Assembly: GCA_017536285.1 (NCBI GenBank)
Contig: JAFXHP010000019.1
Coordinates: 1-12,502 of the forward strand
From: Clostridia bacterium
Lineage (GTDB): Bacteria > Bacillota_A > Clostridia > UMGS1883 > HGM11501
Direction of reading: 5' to 3'
Length of the DNA: 12,502 bases
The notes beneath the pieces were generated by a model, which was given only the letters and a program-made list of their open reading frames with translations, was not told the origin of the DNA and ran no database searches. Of the stretch, positions 6,364-12,499 are shown piece after piece; the stretch's first letter is position 1; each line of letters opens with the position of its first letter. A program made the position numbers and the translations under genes.

Positions 6364-7289
6364 GTAAGGTTGTAGGAATCGGAGCAAACGTGTATGATAC
6401 ACTTTATACCGTGCCAAATTATCCTACCGAGGATACAAAAATGAGAGCAGAAAATTCCGTTGCGGCAGGGGGAGGCCCCACCGCAACGGGAATTGTCGCA
6501 GTATCAAAGCTTGGAGCAAAAGCCGCCTATATCGGCGTTCTTGCCGATGATGCAGGCGGATGCTTCTTAAAGGCTGATATGGAAAAATACGGCGTTTCCA
6601 CGGAATATACCGACGTTTATTCGGGATATGCTTCCTTTTCATCCTGCATATGGCTGAGCAGAGAAGCAAAAAGCCGTACCTGCGTATTTTTTAGAGGAAA
6701 TCTGCCTCCGTTAAAGCTTGATGAAAAAAAGACAGAAGCAATTAAAAATGCTGAAATCTTAATGGTTGACGGAAATGAGATGGAGGCTGCAGTTGAAGGA
6801 GCAAAAATTGCAAATGAGTCCGGTACTAAGGTATTGTATGATGCAGGCGGACTTTATGAGGGCGTTGAAAAACTTCTTCCTCATGCCGATATATTGATTC
6901 CTTCCGAGGAATTTTCGTTAGGACATACGGGGGCTGCAACGGCAGAGGCTGCGGCAAAGATTCTTTTCGACAAATATTCACCCGAGGTTGTTGTAATAAC
7001 CCAGGGTAAAAAAGGCGGCATAATGTATGACGGTAAGGAAATAAAAGCTTACCCTGCAACACCCGCCGAGGTTATAGACTCAAACGGTGCGGGAGACGTT
7101 TTCCACGGTGCTTTCGCCTTTGCCGTAACAAAGGGCTATGACTATTATAAGGCCTGCATATTCTCCAGCGCAGTTTCTGCACTTAAGTGCGAAAAGCTTG
7201 GTGCAAGAGCAGGCGTTCCGACCTTTTCGGAGGTAATAAAATATTTGAAGGAGTTGGGATTCGATGAATTTAAAGAAGAACTGGAATAA
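6360..7289 (+). CDS. PfkB-family carbohydrate kinase
   Basis: A 309-residue ribokinase-fold kinase. The N-terminal substrate region carries G-G-G-P-T-A-T-G (37-44) and G-V-L-A-D-D-A-G-G (59-67). The ATP/anion-hole motif is D-S-N-G-A-G-D-V-F-H-G-A-F (240-252), with Asp246 the likely catalytic base. It has Ser-Asn where most members have Thr-Thr/Thr-x. From memory, the G-G-G-P-x-A-T, G-A-G-D-V-F-H-G-A and A-L-K-C-x(4)-G-x-R-A-G-x-P (274-287) motifs recall sulfofructose kinase YihV; this needs an alignment. Sitting between an aldolase (4-nt overlap) and an IolB-like isomerase (26-nt overlap), it most likely phosphorylates the ketose that the aldolase then splits. Other options are fructokinase, ketohexokinase or IolC-like 5-keto-2-deoxygluconokinase. 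Confidence 0.9.
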   Translation: MSKVVGIGANVYDTLYTVPNYPTEDTKMRAENSVAAGGGPTATGIVAVSKLGAKAAYIGVLADDAGGCFLKADMEKYGVSTEYTDVYSGYASFSSCIWLSREAKSRTCVFFRGNLPPLKLDEKKTEAIKNAEILMVDGNEMEAAVEGAKIANESGTKVLYDAGGLYEGVEKLLPHADILIPSEEFSLGHTGAATAEAAAKILFDKYSPEVVVITQGKKGGIMYDGKEIKAYPATPAEVIDSNGAGDVFHGAFAFAVTKGYDYYKACIFSSAVSALKCEKLGARAGVPTFSEVIKYLKELGFDEFKEELE

Positions 7290-8052
7290 GAAATTCGGTA
7301 AAAGCGAAATAATCACAAAGGCAAACAGCACCTGTAAAAAGGTTGAAATGGATATGCTTCGTTTAGCTTCCGGGGACAAAAAGTCCTACAGAGAGGTAAA
7401 TAAGGAATATGCCCTTGTTATTTTAAGAGGTAAGTGCACAGTAGAAGGCGAAGGCTTCTCCTTTAAGGATGCAGGGAAGAGAATGGACGTTTTCGAGGGT
7501 GCTGCAACCTGCATTTATGTACCCGCTAATACTCCCTTCACAGTTGAAGGCGTAACAGAGGTTGAAATCGCAGTTTGCAAGTCACCCTCCGAGGCAGCAT
7601 ATAAGCCTGCAATCGTAAATCCCGAGGATGTTGTAATTAAGAACTTAGGTAAGCCCGGCTGGGAGAGAGAAGCTCACTTCATTTTAGATGAAAGAGTGGA
7701 TTCTACCATGCTTTACATCGGTGAAGCTTTTGTAAAGGGCGGACAGTGGGCAAGCTATCCTCCTCACAAGCACGACGATGACAATATGCCTAAAGAAGCT
7801 GAGACAGAAGAAATTTACTATTATGAATTCAAGAAGCCCGAAGGCTTCGGTATCCAGAAGGTTTACACAATGGAAGGCGACATCGACGAGACTTACACAG
7901 TTAAGACAGGCGATTTAGTTGAAATCCCGAGAGGCTATCATCCCTTCCACACTGCTCCCGGATATGATAACTATTATCTTTGGATTATGGCAGGAGCCGA
8001 CAGAGGCTTCTACATGACCACAGACGAGGATCACTTATGGCTGACAAAATAA
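7264..8052 (+). CDS. IolB-like 5-deoxy-glucuronate isomerase (bicupin)
   Basis: A 262-residue two-cupin protein. The second cupin has the metal site H168-x-H170 in S-Y-P-P-H-K-H-D (164-171), Glu182/183 in T-E-E-I-Y-Y-Y, and His226 in G-Y-H-P-F-H (224-229), followed by the IolB-like ending A-P-G-Y-D-N-Y-Y-L-W (231-240). IolB converts 5-deoxy-D-glucuronate to 5-dehydro-2-deoxy-gluconate in inositol breakdown, an aldose-ketose isomerisation. Here the inositol genes iolG, iolE and iolD are absent from the window, so the true substrate may be a different uronate or sugar. The start at 7264 lies inside the kinase gene's end but has AAGGAG at 7248-7253, ten bases upstream. The 3' end overlaps the epimerase by 16 nt. 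Confidence 0.85.
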   Translation: MNLKKNWNKKFGKSEIITKANSTCKKVEMDMLRLASGDKKSYREVNKEYALVILRGKCTVEGEGFSFKDAGKRMDVFEGAATCIYVPANTPFTVEGVTEVEIAVCKSPSEAAYKPAIVNPEDVVIKNLGKPGWEREAHFILDERVDSTMLYIGEAFVKGGQWASYPPHKHDDDNMPKEAETEEIYYYEFKKPEGFGIQKVYTMEGDIDETYTVKTGDLVEIPRGYHPFHTAPGYDNYYLWIMAGADRGFYMTTDEDHLWLTK

Positions 8053-8900
8053 TTACACTTAAAAACGAGTTCCTTACTGTTGATATATCAACAAAGGGTG
8101 CGGAAATTCAGAAAATTGAGAAAAACGGTGTTAACTATCTCTGGTCAGGAGATCCTTCCGTTTGGGCGTGCAAGGCTCCCATTCTTTTCCCAATCTGCGG
8201 CGGACTTCGCTATGACAAGTACACCTACGGCGGAAAGGAATATACCCTTCCCAAGCACGGCTTTGCAAAGCTTTCTGAGTTTGAAGTGGCAGAAGCATCC
8301 GAAAAAGAAGCGGTGTTTAAAATTTCGGGAAATCCTGATTTTGATGCAAACTATCCCTTCTCCTATGATTTTCTGGTAAAGTATGCACTTACAGGAAACA
8401 GCTTAAAGGTTACCTATGAAGTTGTTAACAAGGATGATAAGACTATGTACTTTTCCGTTGGTGCTCACGAGGGCTATGCAACAAAGGGCGGAATAGAAGA
8501 TTACAGCATAGTTTTTGACAAGGAAGAAACACTTGACAGCTACATTTTAGACGGAAACCTGCTTGAGCATAACACCATAAGAATTATGGAATCTTCTAAG
8601 GTTCTTCCCCTTAAGTATGACTTTTTCAAGGTTGATGCCATTGTTTTCAAAAACATCAATTCAAGAAAGGTTACTCTTAAGCACAACTTAAGCGACTACG
8701 CCTTAAGCGTTGAATTCCCAGGTCATGACTTTTTCGTACTCTGGACAAAGCCGGGTGCAGAATACATCTGCATTGAACCCTGGTGCGGCGTACAGGATCC
8801 CGTGGATTCCGACCTTAACATCGTAAGAAAAGAAGGCATCGTAAGTTTAGATGCAGGAAAGAACTTCGAGACAACACACATAATTACAGTTGAAAACTGA
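8037..8900 (+). CDS. Aldose 1-epimerase (mutarotase), LacX-like
   Basis: A 287-residue galactose-mutarotase-fold protein that interconverts alpha and beta anomers of an aldose in the cytoplasm. Visible features are L-W-S-G-D-P-S-V-W (35-43), the P-I-L-F-P-I-C-G-G run (48-56), His74 in P-K-H-G-F-A, His144 in G-A-H-E-G-Y, and Glu247 in I-C-I-E-P-W, the likely catalytic base. The layout fits the LacX branch. The ATG at 8037 is chosen: GAGGA (8026-8030) lies six bases before it and the protein begins exactly where family members do. A longer ATG at 7980 would add a 19-residue Arg-rich tail translated from the isomerase's reading region. A mutarotase next to an isomerase and kinase implies that a cyclic reducing sugar enters the pathway. 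Confidence 0.9.
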   Translation: MADKIITLKNEFLTVDISTKGAEIQKIEKNGVNYLWSGDPSVWACKAPILFPICGGLRYDKYTYGGKEYTLPKHGFAKLSEFEVAEASEKEAVFKISGNPDFDANYPFSYDFLVKYALTGNSLKVTYEVVNKDDKTMYFSVGAHEGYATKGGIEDYSIVFDKEETLDSYILDGNLLEHNTIRIMESSKVLPLKYDFFKVDAIVFKNINSRKVTLKHNLSDYALSVEFPGHDFFVLWTKPGAEYICIEPWCGVQDPVDSDLNIVRKEGIVSLDAGKNFETTHIITVEN

Positions 8901-8905
8901 TTTTC

Positions 8906-8929
8906 AGGGGTTGTAGAAATACAACCCCT
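8906..8929 (+). other. Intercistronic hairpin with GAAA loop
   Basis: A perfect 10-bp stem (8906-8915 with 8920-8929) is capped by a GAAA tetraloop, in the 60-nt gap between the epimerase and the FGGY kinase. No U-run follows directly (TACTTGAATTTTA), so it is at best a leaky terminator. It may instead protect or set the level of the upstream part of the operon mRNA. It marks the widest junction of the operon. Confidence 0.65.
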
Positions 8930-8960
8930 TACTTGAATTTTAGGAAAAACAGGTGATTTT

Positions 8961-10433
8961 ATGAAATATGTACTCGGTATAGACTTCGGTGGCGGTGCTT
9001 CCAAGGCAACCTTGCTTGGGTCAGACGGCAAAATTTACGCCGAAGCGACCTATGAATATCCCACTCTTTATCCGAAAAACGGATGGACGGAGCAGAATCC
9101 AGACGACTGGTATAAGGCTACAAAGGCAAATATAAAAGCGGTGCTCGAAAAAAGCAACGTAAATCCTTCGGATATTGAAGCAGTATCCTTGGATGCCGCA
9201 ACCCACACAGCGGTTATTATGGATGAGGATTTCAACGTGCTTCGCCCCTCGATTTACTGGACGGATACAAGAAGCATCGGGGAAGTAAACTATCTCAAAG
9301 AAAAGATGGGAGACTTTATTTTAGAAAAGGCACTTCATAAGGTGGATACCATCTGGACGCTTCCTCAGCTTTTATGGATAAAGAACAACGAGCCCGATAT
9401 ATGGAAGAAAACAAAGAAAATTGTTTTTGCCAAGGACTATGTCCGCCATCAGCTTACGGGGGACTATGTGACAGACGTTATTGAAGCAGAAGGAAGTATG
9501 TTCTTTGACTATGGTAAAATGGACTATTCCGAAGAACTTCTTTCTGAGCTTTCAATTGATAAGTCTATGCTTCCTACGCTCTGTAATCCTTCCGATATCG
9601 TTGGTAAAATTACGAAAAAGGCGGCAGAAGATACAGGACTTTCTGAAGGAACACCGGTTCTTTGCGGTACCACCGATACGGTTATGGAGGTATTTGCATC
9701 CGGTGCCGTAGCAAAGGGACAGATGACCATAAAGCTTGCAACGGCAGGAAGAATCTGTGTTGTTACTGATAAGCCCTACCCCGATAAGAACTTAATTAAC
9801 TACTCCCACGTTATAGATGGCCTCTGGTATCCCGGCACGGCGACAAAATCCTGTGCCGCATCCTATCGCTGGTATAGAGATACCTTCTCTGAGGACTATC
9901 AAGTACTTGATTCCGGTGCTGAAAAAATTGCTCCCGGAGCAGAAGGGTTGATGTTTCATCCTTACTTAAACGGAGAGCTTACTCCTTATGCAGATCCTTC
10001 GCTTTGCGGAAGCTTCGTGGGTGTTCGTGCAGGCCACACCAAGGCACACTTTACCCGTGCGGTTTTAGAGGGCGTTTCAATGTCCATTCTTGACTGTATG
10101 AATGCACTTTCAAAAATCGGCATGGAGCACGATAGCGAAGCCGTTATAATAGGCGGTGGCGGAAAGAGCCCCTTGTGGCGACAGATTACATCTGATATGC
10201 TGGGAATAACCTTAGTCAAGAAAAAATACAGCGACTCATCCTTCGGAAGTGCAATGCTTGCAGGCGTAGCGGCAGGCTTGTGGGCTGATGCCAAGGGGGC
10301 AGTAAGTGCCTGCAACGAAACTGTACTTAAGACAGAACCGAATATGGAAAATCACAAAATTTATGCCCGGCAGTATAAAAAATACAAGGCGGTGCACGAT
10401 GCTTTAGCACCGATTTATCACGGAGAGTACTGA
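8961..10433 (+). CDS. FGGY-family carbohydrate kinase (xylulokinase-like)
   Basis: A 490-residue kinase of usual FGGY length. The N-terminal phosphate loop is G-I-D-F-G-G-G-A-S-K-A (6-16) with Asp8. The likely catalytic base is Asp239 in C-G-T-T-D-T (235-240). Xylulokinase-type landmarks include P-Q-L-L-W-I-K-N-N-E-P (135-145), G-L-M-F-H-P-Y-L-N-G-E-L-T-P (329-342), A-V-L-E-G-V-S (367-373) and G-G-G-G-K-S-P-L-W-R-Q (398-408). Where typical xylulokinases show a Q-M-H-G-type motif near residue 80, this protein has D-A-A-T-H-T-A (78-84), so xylulose should not be assumed as substrate. The start has AGGTG ten bases upstream. The gene ends three bases before the ETF start. It probably phosphorylates a keto-sugar or polyol produced in the same pathway. 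Confidence 0.9.
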   Translation: MKYVLGIDFGGGASKATLLGSDGKIYAEATYEYPTLYPKNGWTEQNPDDWYKATKANIKAVLEKSNVNPSDIEAVSLDAATHTAVIMDEDFNVLRPSIYWTDTRSIGEVNYLKEKMGDFILEKALHKVDTIWTLPQLLWIKNNEPDIWKKTKKIVFAKDYVRHQLTGDYVTDVIEAEGSMFFDYGKMDYSEELLSELSIDKSMLPTLCNPSDIVGKITKKAAEDTGLSEGTPVLCGTTDTVMEVFASGAVAKGQMTIKLATAGRICVVTDKPYPDKNLINYSHVIDGLWYPGTATKSCAASYRWYRDTFSEDYQVLDSGAEKIAPGAEGLMFHPYLNGELTPYADPSLCGSFVGVRAGHTKAHFTRAVLEGVSMSILDCMNALSKIGMEHDSEAVIIGGGGKSPLWRQITSDMLGITLVKKKYSDSSFGSAMLAGVAAGLWADAKGAVSACNETVLKTEPNMENHKIYARQYKKYKAVHDALAPIYHGEY

Positions 10434-10436
10434 TAA

Positions 10437-11810
10437 ATGAAAATTGCAGTTTGTGTTAAAATAATAAAGGGAGATATAAATCCCTTCGATGCATCGGCAT
10501 TGGAATGTGCTTTAAGACTGTCAGACGATGTAACCGTTATAAGTATGTGTCCGCCATCAGGCAAGGATGCACTTTTGGCACTTACACGCCTTGGTGCAAA
10601 GGTAATTTTACTTACTGACAGCGTTTATGCGGGAAGTGACACGCTTGCTACAAGCCACATACTTTCTTCGGCACTTTCTAAAATAGATTATGACCTTATA
10701 ATTTGCGGCAGACAGACCGTTGACGGCGATACTGCACAGGTCGGACCTTGCTTGTCTGCTATGTTGGATATTCCTGTAATAACAAATGTAATGGAGATAA
10801 CGGAAGTAAGCGATAAGGTAAAGTGCAAAACCCGAATGGGGGAGGAAGAAGTAAGCCTTCCCTGCTTAATTACTGTTGAAAGAATAGCAGAGCTTCGCTT
10901 TCCTTCTATCCGCTCAAAGGTGGGGGAAGTCACTGTGTGGGATAATTCCGCGGTTGGAGCAGATGTTAATAAGTGCGGACTTTCAGGCTCTCCCACAAAA
11001 GTATTAAAGGTTTTCCAAAGTGAGGATAAAATGAGGCATTGCCGCTTTATCCAAAAGGAAGAACTTATTCCTTTGATAAAAAAGCTTTCGGCGGAAAGTG
11101 CCGAAAAGGAAGAAATAAAGGAATCCGAAATAAAGCTTCCTAAAATTTATGCAGTGGGAAAAGAAGTTTTGCCTGTCGCAAAAAAGCTTTCCGATAACGT
11201 GGTTGAAATTGAAAAGAAAGATGCAGGAGAAATAGCAGAATATCTTAAGGCTGAAAATGCCGAAGTTGTTCTCTGGAATGCGGATTTATGGGGAAGGCGG
11301 ACAGCACCCATTGTTTCGGCAATGCTGGAAACCGGGCTTTGTGCCGACTGTACTAACCTTGAGACCGACGGCGAAAAGCTTTATATGTACCGTCCTGCAA
11401 TGAGTGGGGATGTTTATGCGAAAATCGAATGCAGAACTCTTCCGCAGATGGCAACGGTGAGGTGCGAAACGAAGAGTGCCGATATTGTTATATCTGTCGG
11501 TAAGGGTGCAAAAAACAGTCTTGATAAGGTTAAGATTTTTGCGGAAAGCCTGGGTGCCGAAATGGCGGCAAGCCGTGGCCTTGTTGATACGGGAAAAGCA
11601 CCTTATGAGCATCAGGTGGGCTTAACGGGAAAAAAGGTTTCTCCAAAAGTTTATGTTGCTCTTGGAATATCAGGTGCGGCACATCACACTGTTGGGTATG
11701 AGGGTGCGAAGTATGTAATTGCCGTAAATAACGATAAGGACGCACGGATTTTTGATTATGCAGACTTCGGAGTTGTGTGCGACATTGAAGAATTTGTCGG
11801 ATTAAATTAA
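10437..11810 (+). CDS. Single-chain electron transfer flavoprotein (EtfB-EtfA fusion)
   Basis: A 457-residue fusion in beta-then-alpha order. Residues 1-~215 are EtfB: I-N-P-F-D-x-x-A-L-E-x-A-L-R-L (14-28), G-S-D-T-L-A-T-S (66-73), C-G-R-Q-T-V-D-G-D-T-A-Q-V-G-P (90-104), G-S-P-T-K-V-L-K (184-191). A Glu/Lys-rich linker (~219-232) leads into EtfA, with a shortened domain I (~235-345) and the FAD domain: S-R-G-L-V-D-T-G (379-386), H-Q-V-G-L-T-G (392-398), G-I-S-G-A-A-H-H (410-417) and N-N-D-K-D-A-R-I-F (431-439). Separate EtfA and EtfB together are usually near 580-600 residues, so this is compact. It also lacks the usual ~20-residue loop after M-K-I-A-V-C-V-K. It likely takes electrons from the operon's FAD/Fe-S pair. 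GGAGAG precedes the ATG; the gap from the kinase is three bases. Confidence 0.88.
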   Translation: MKIAVCVKIIKGDINPFDASALECALRLSDDVTVISMCPPSGKDALLALTRLGAKVILLTDSVYAGSDTLATSHILSSALSKIDYDLIICGRQTVDGDTAQVGPCLSAMLDIPVITNVMEITEVSDKVKCKTRMGEEEVSLPCLITVERIAELRFPSIRSKVGEVTVWDNSAVGADVNKCGLSGSPTKVLKVFQSEDKMRHCRFIQKEELIPLIKKLSAESAEKEEIKESEIKLPKIYAVGKEVLPVAKKLSDNVVEIEKKDAGEIAEYLKAENAEVVLWNADLWGRRTAPIVSAMLETGLCADCTNLETDGEKLYMYRPAMSGDVYAKIECRTLPQMATVRCETKSADIVISVGKGAKNSLDKVKIFAESLGAEMAASRGLVDTGKAPYEHQVGLTGKKVSPKVYVALGISGAAHHTVGYEGAKYVIAVNNDKDARIFDYADFGVVCDIEEFVGLN

Positions 11811-11820
11811 ATTCAACCTA

Positions 11821-11849
11821 TTGACAGAAAGGCAACTTTAGTATAAAAT
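11821..11849 (+). promoter_or_regulatory. Sigma-A promoter of the DUF1292 gene
   Basis: A perfect TTGACA (11821-11826), 17-base spacer and TAAAAT (11844-11849). An alternative TATAAA at 11842 would give a 15-base spacer. The predicted start is near 11856. No terminator lies between the ETF stop (11810) and this promoter, so operon transcripts may also read into the next gene. Confidence 0.72.
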
Positions 11850-11864
11850 TATATTTACTAAAGT
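11835..11864. promoter_or_regulatory. Perfect inverted repeat around the -10 box (putative operator)
   Basis: ACTTTAGTA (11835-11843) and TACTAAAGT (11856-11864) are exact reverse complements separated by 12 bases that hold the -10 element. The left arm lies upstream of the expected transcription start, so this is a DNA-level element, not an RNA hairpin or terminator of this transcript. A repressor bound here would cover the -10 region. The binding protein is unknown. Confidence 0.5.
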
Positions 11865-11879
11865 AAAAGGAGAATTGAT

Positions 11880-12182
11880 ATGGCAGATATTGAAAAGAAC
11901 GAAGTTATCGAAGAAAACATAATCGTTTTGTTTGATGAAGAAGAAAACAAGGAAATTTCATGCGAATGGCTTGACAGCGTTGAATACGAGGGGAAGCAGT
12001 ATGCTGTTGTTATTCCTGTTGACGATACCGACGGAACAGTTTTAATTATGGAAATGATTCCCGATGATGAGTCTGACGATGAAGAATCCTGGCTTTTTGC
12101 AGGCGTTGAAGATAACGACGTATTAAACAAGGTATACGATATCTTCAAGGAAAACAACGCAGACGAATTTGATTTTGAATAA
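11880..12182 (+). CDS. DUF1292 / YrzB-like small acidic protein
   Basis: A 100-residue, strongly acidic protein (very rich in Asp and Glu, with D-D-E-S-D-D-E-E at 62-69). The pattern I-I-V-L-F-D-E-E (14-21), V-E-Y-E-G-K-Q-Y-A-V-V-I-P-V (34-47), then an acidic stretch and W-L-F-A-G-V-E-D (71-78) matches DUF1292 (UPF0473, B. subtilis YrzB). The family is common in Firmicutes, often near ruvX, alaS or mltG, but its function is unknown. There is no signal peptide or membrane helix. AAAAGGAG (11865-11872) precedes the ATG. It has its own promoter, ringed by an inverted repeat, and is followed by the structured RNA. Confidence 0.87.
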   Translation: MADIEKNEVIEENIIVLFDEEENKEISCEWLDSVEYEGKQYAVVIPVDDTDGTVLIMEMIPDDESDDEESWLFAGVEDNDVLNKVYDIFKENNADEFDFE

Positions 12183-12205
12183 TTAGTATAAATTAAGCAT
12201 ATAAT
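12175..12205 (+). promoter_or_regulatory. Possible promoter for the downstream structured RNA
   Basis: TATAAT at 12200-12205 is a perfect -10. The best -35 is TTGAAT (12175-12180), with a rather long 19-base spacer, overlapping the end of the DUF1292 gene. It would start RNA near 12212, about 28 bases before the folded core, implying a trimmed 5' end. I see no better -10 right before the core. Confidence 0.35.
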
Positions 12206-12239
12206 TTAATTGCACATTACTAATTTCTCATTTGATTTT

Positions 12240-12419
12240 ATCCCTGCGGCTCTCGAGAGAGTACGCCCCTATTTAAACCAACACATTTTTTAAGGGAAAT
12301 CCTGAATTATCTGTGGCGTGCAAGCCTGCTACGGGTAGGAAGCCCAGGAGCAGATGTAGGATTGCCCACCTGCGAGAGCAGGTTTGAATAAGCGTACAAG
12401 ACGGTTCATGCGGGGGATG
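12240..12419 (+). ncRNA. ssrS: Probable 6S RNA
   Basis: A ~180-nt noncoding stretch with long-range pairing. The closing stem pairs ATCCCTGC (12240-12247) with GCGGGGGAT (12410-12418, one bulged G). An inner stem pairs GTACGC (12261-12266) with GCGTAC (12392-12397). The apical arm pairs AATCCT (12298-12303) with AGGATT (12358-12363) and ATCTG with CAGAT. Between them lie unpaired flanks of about 30 nt on each side; the 3' flank can form a local GAGA-capped hairpin (12368-12383). This closing stem, large central bulge and apical stem are the layout of 6S RNA, which binds sigma-A RNA polymerase by mimicking open promoter DNA. It does not resemble RNase P RNA, tmRNA or SRP RNA. Exact ends are uncertain. 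Confidence 0.7.
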
Positions 12420-12430
12420 TTACAAACTTA

Positions 12431-12457
12431 AACGAAGGCGAAAGCCTTCGTTTTTTT
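12431..12457 (+). terminator. Strong intrinsic terminator after the structured RNA
   Basis: A 9-bp stem (12431-12439 with 12444-12452) is capped by GAAA and runs into seven T's (12451-12457). It cleanly ends the structured RNA transcript, about 12 bases after its closing stem. Confidence 0.9.
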
Positions 12458-12470
12458 GTGTGCAGAAAAC

Positions 12471-12499
12471 TGGACAAAAGATTACAGGTGTGATATAAT
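12471..12499 (+). promoter_or_regulatory. Sigma-A promoter of a gene beyond the right edge
   Basis: TGGACA (12471-12476), 17-base spacer, TATAAT (12494-12499). It follows the terminator directly, so it starts a new transcription unit whose gene is outside the window. Confidence 0.65.

Noticed and set aside
7980..8036. Extended start of the aldose 1-epimerase
   Set aside because: The extra 19 residues are an Arg-rich read-through of the IolB-like gene in another frame. The ATG at 8037 has its own GAGGA and fits the family's N-terminus.
7264..8052. Calling the locus a standard myo-inositol operon because of IolB
   Set aside because: No IolG, IolE, IolD or IolA gene is present in the window, and the mutarotase, FGGY kinase and redox genes are not part of that pathway.
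11835..11864. The inverted repeat as an intrinsic terminator of the eight-gene operon
   Set aside because: The stem is A/T-rich, the loop is 12 bases and it is followed by AAAAGG rather than a T-run. It overlaps a strong promoter, so an operator fits better.
11858..12157. 99-codon Ser-rich minus-strand open frame opposite the DUF1292 gene
   Set aside because: It is low-complexity sequence produced by reading the acidic GAA/GAT codons backwards. The plus-strand gene has a promoter, a ribosome site and a known family.
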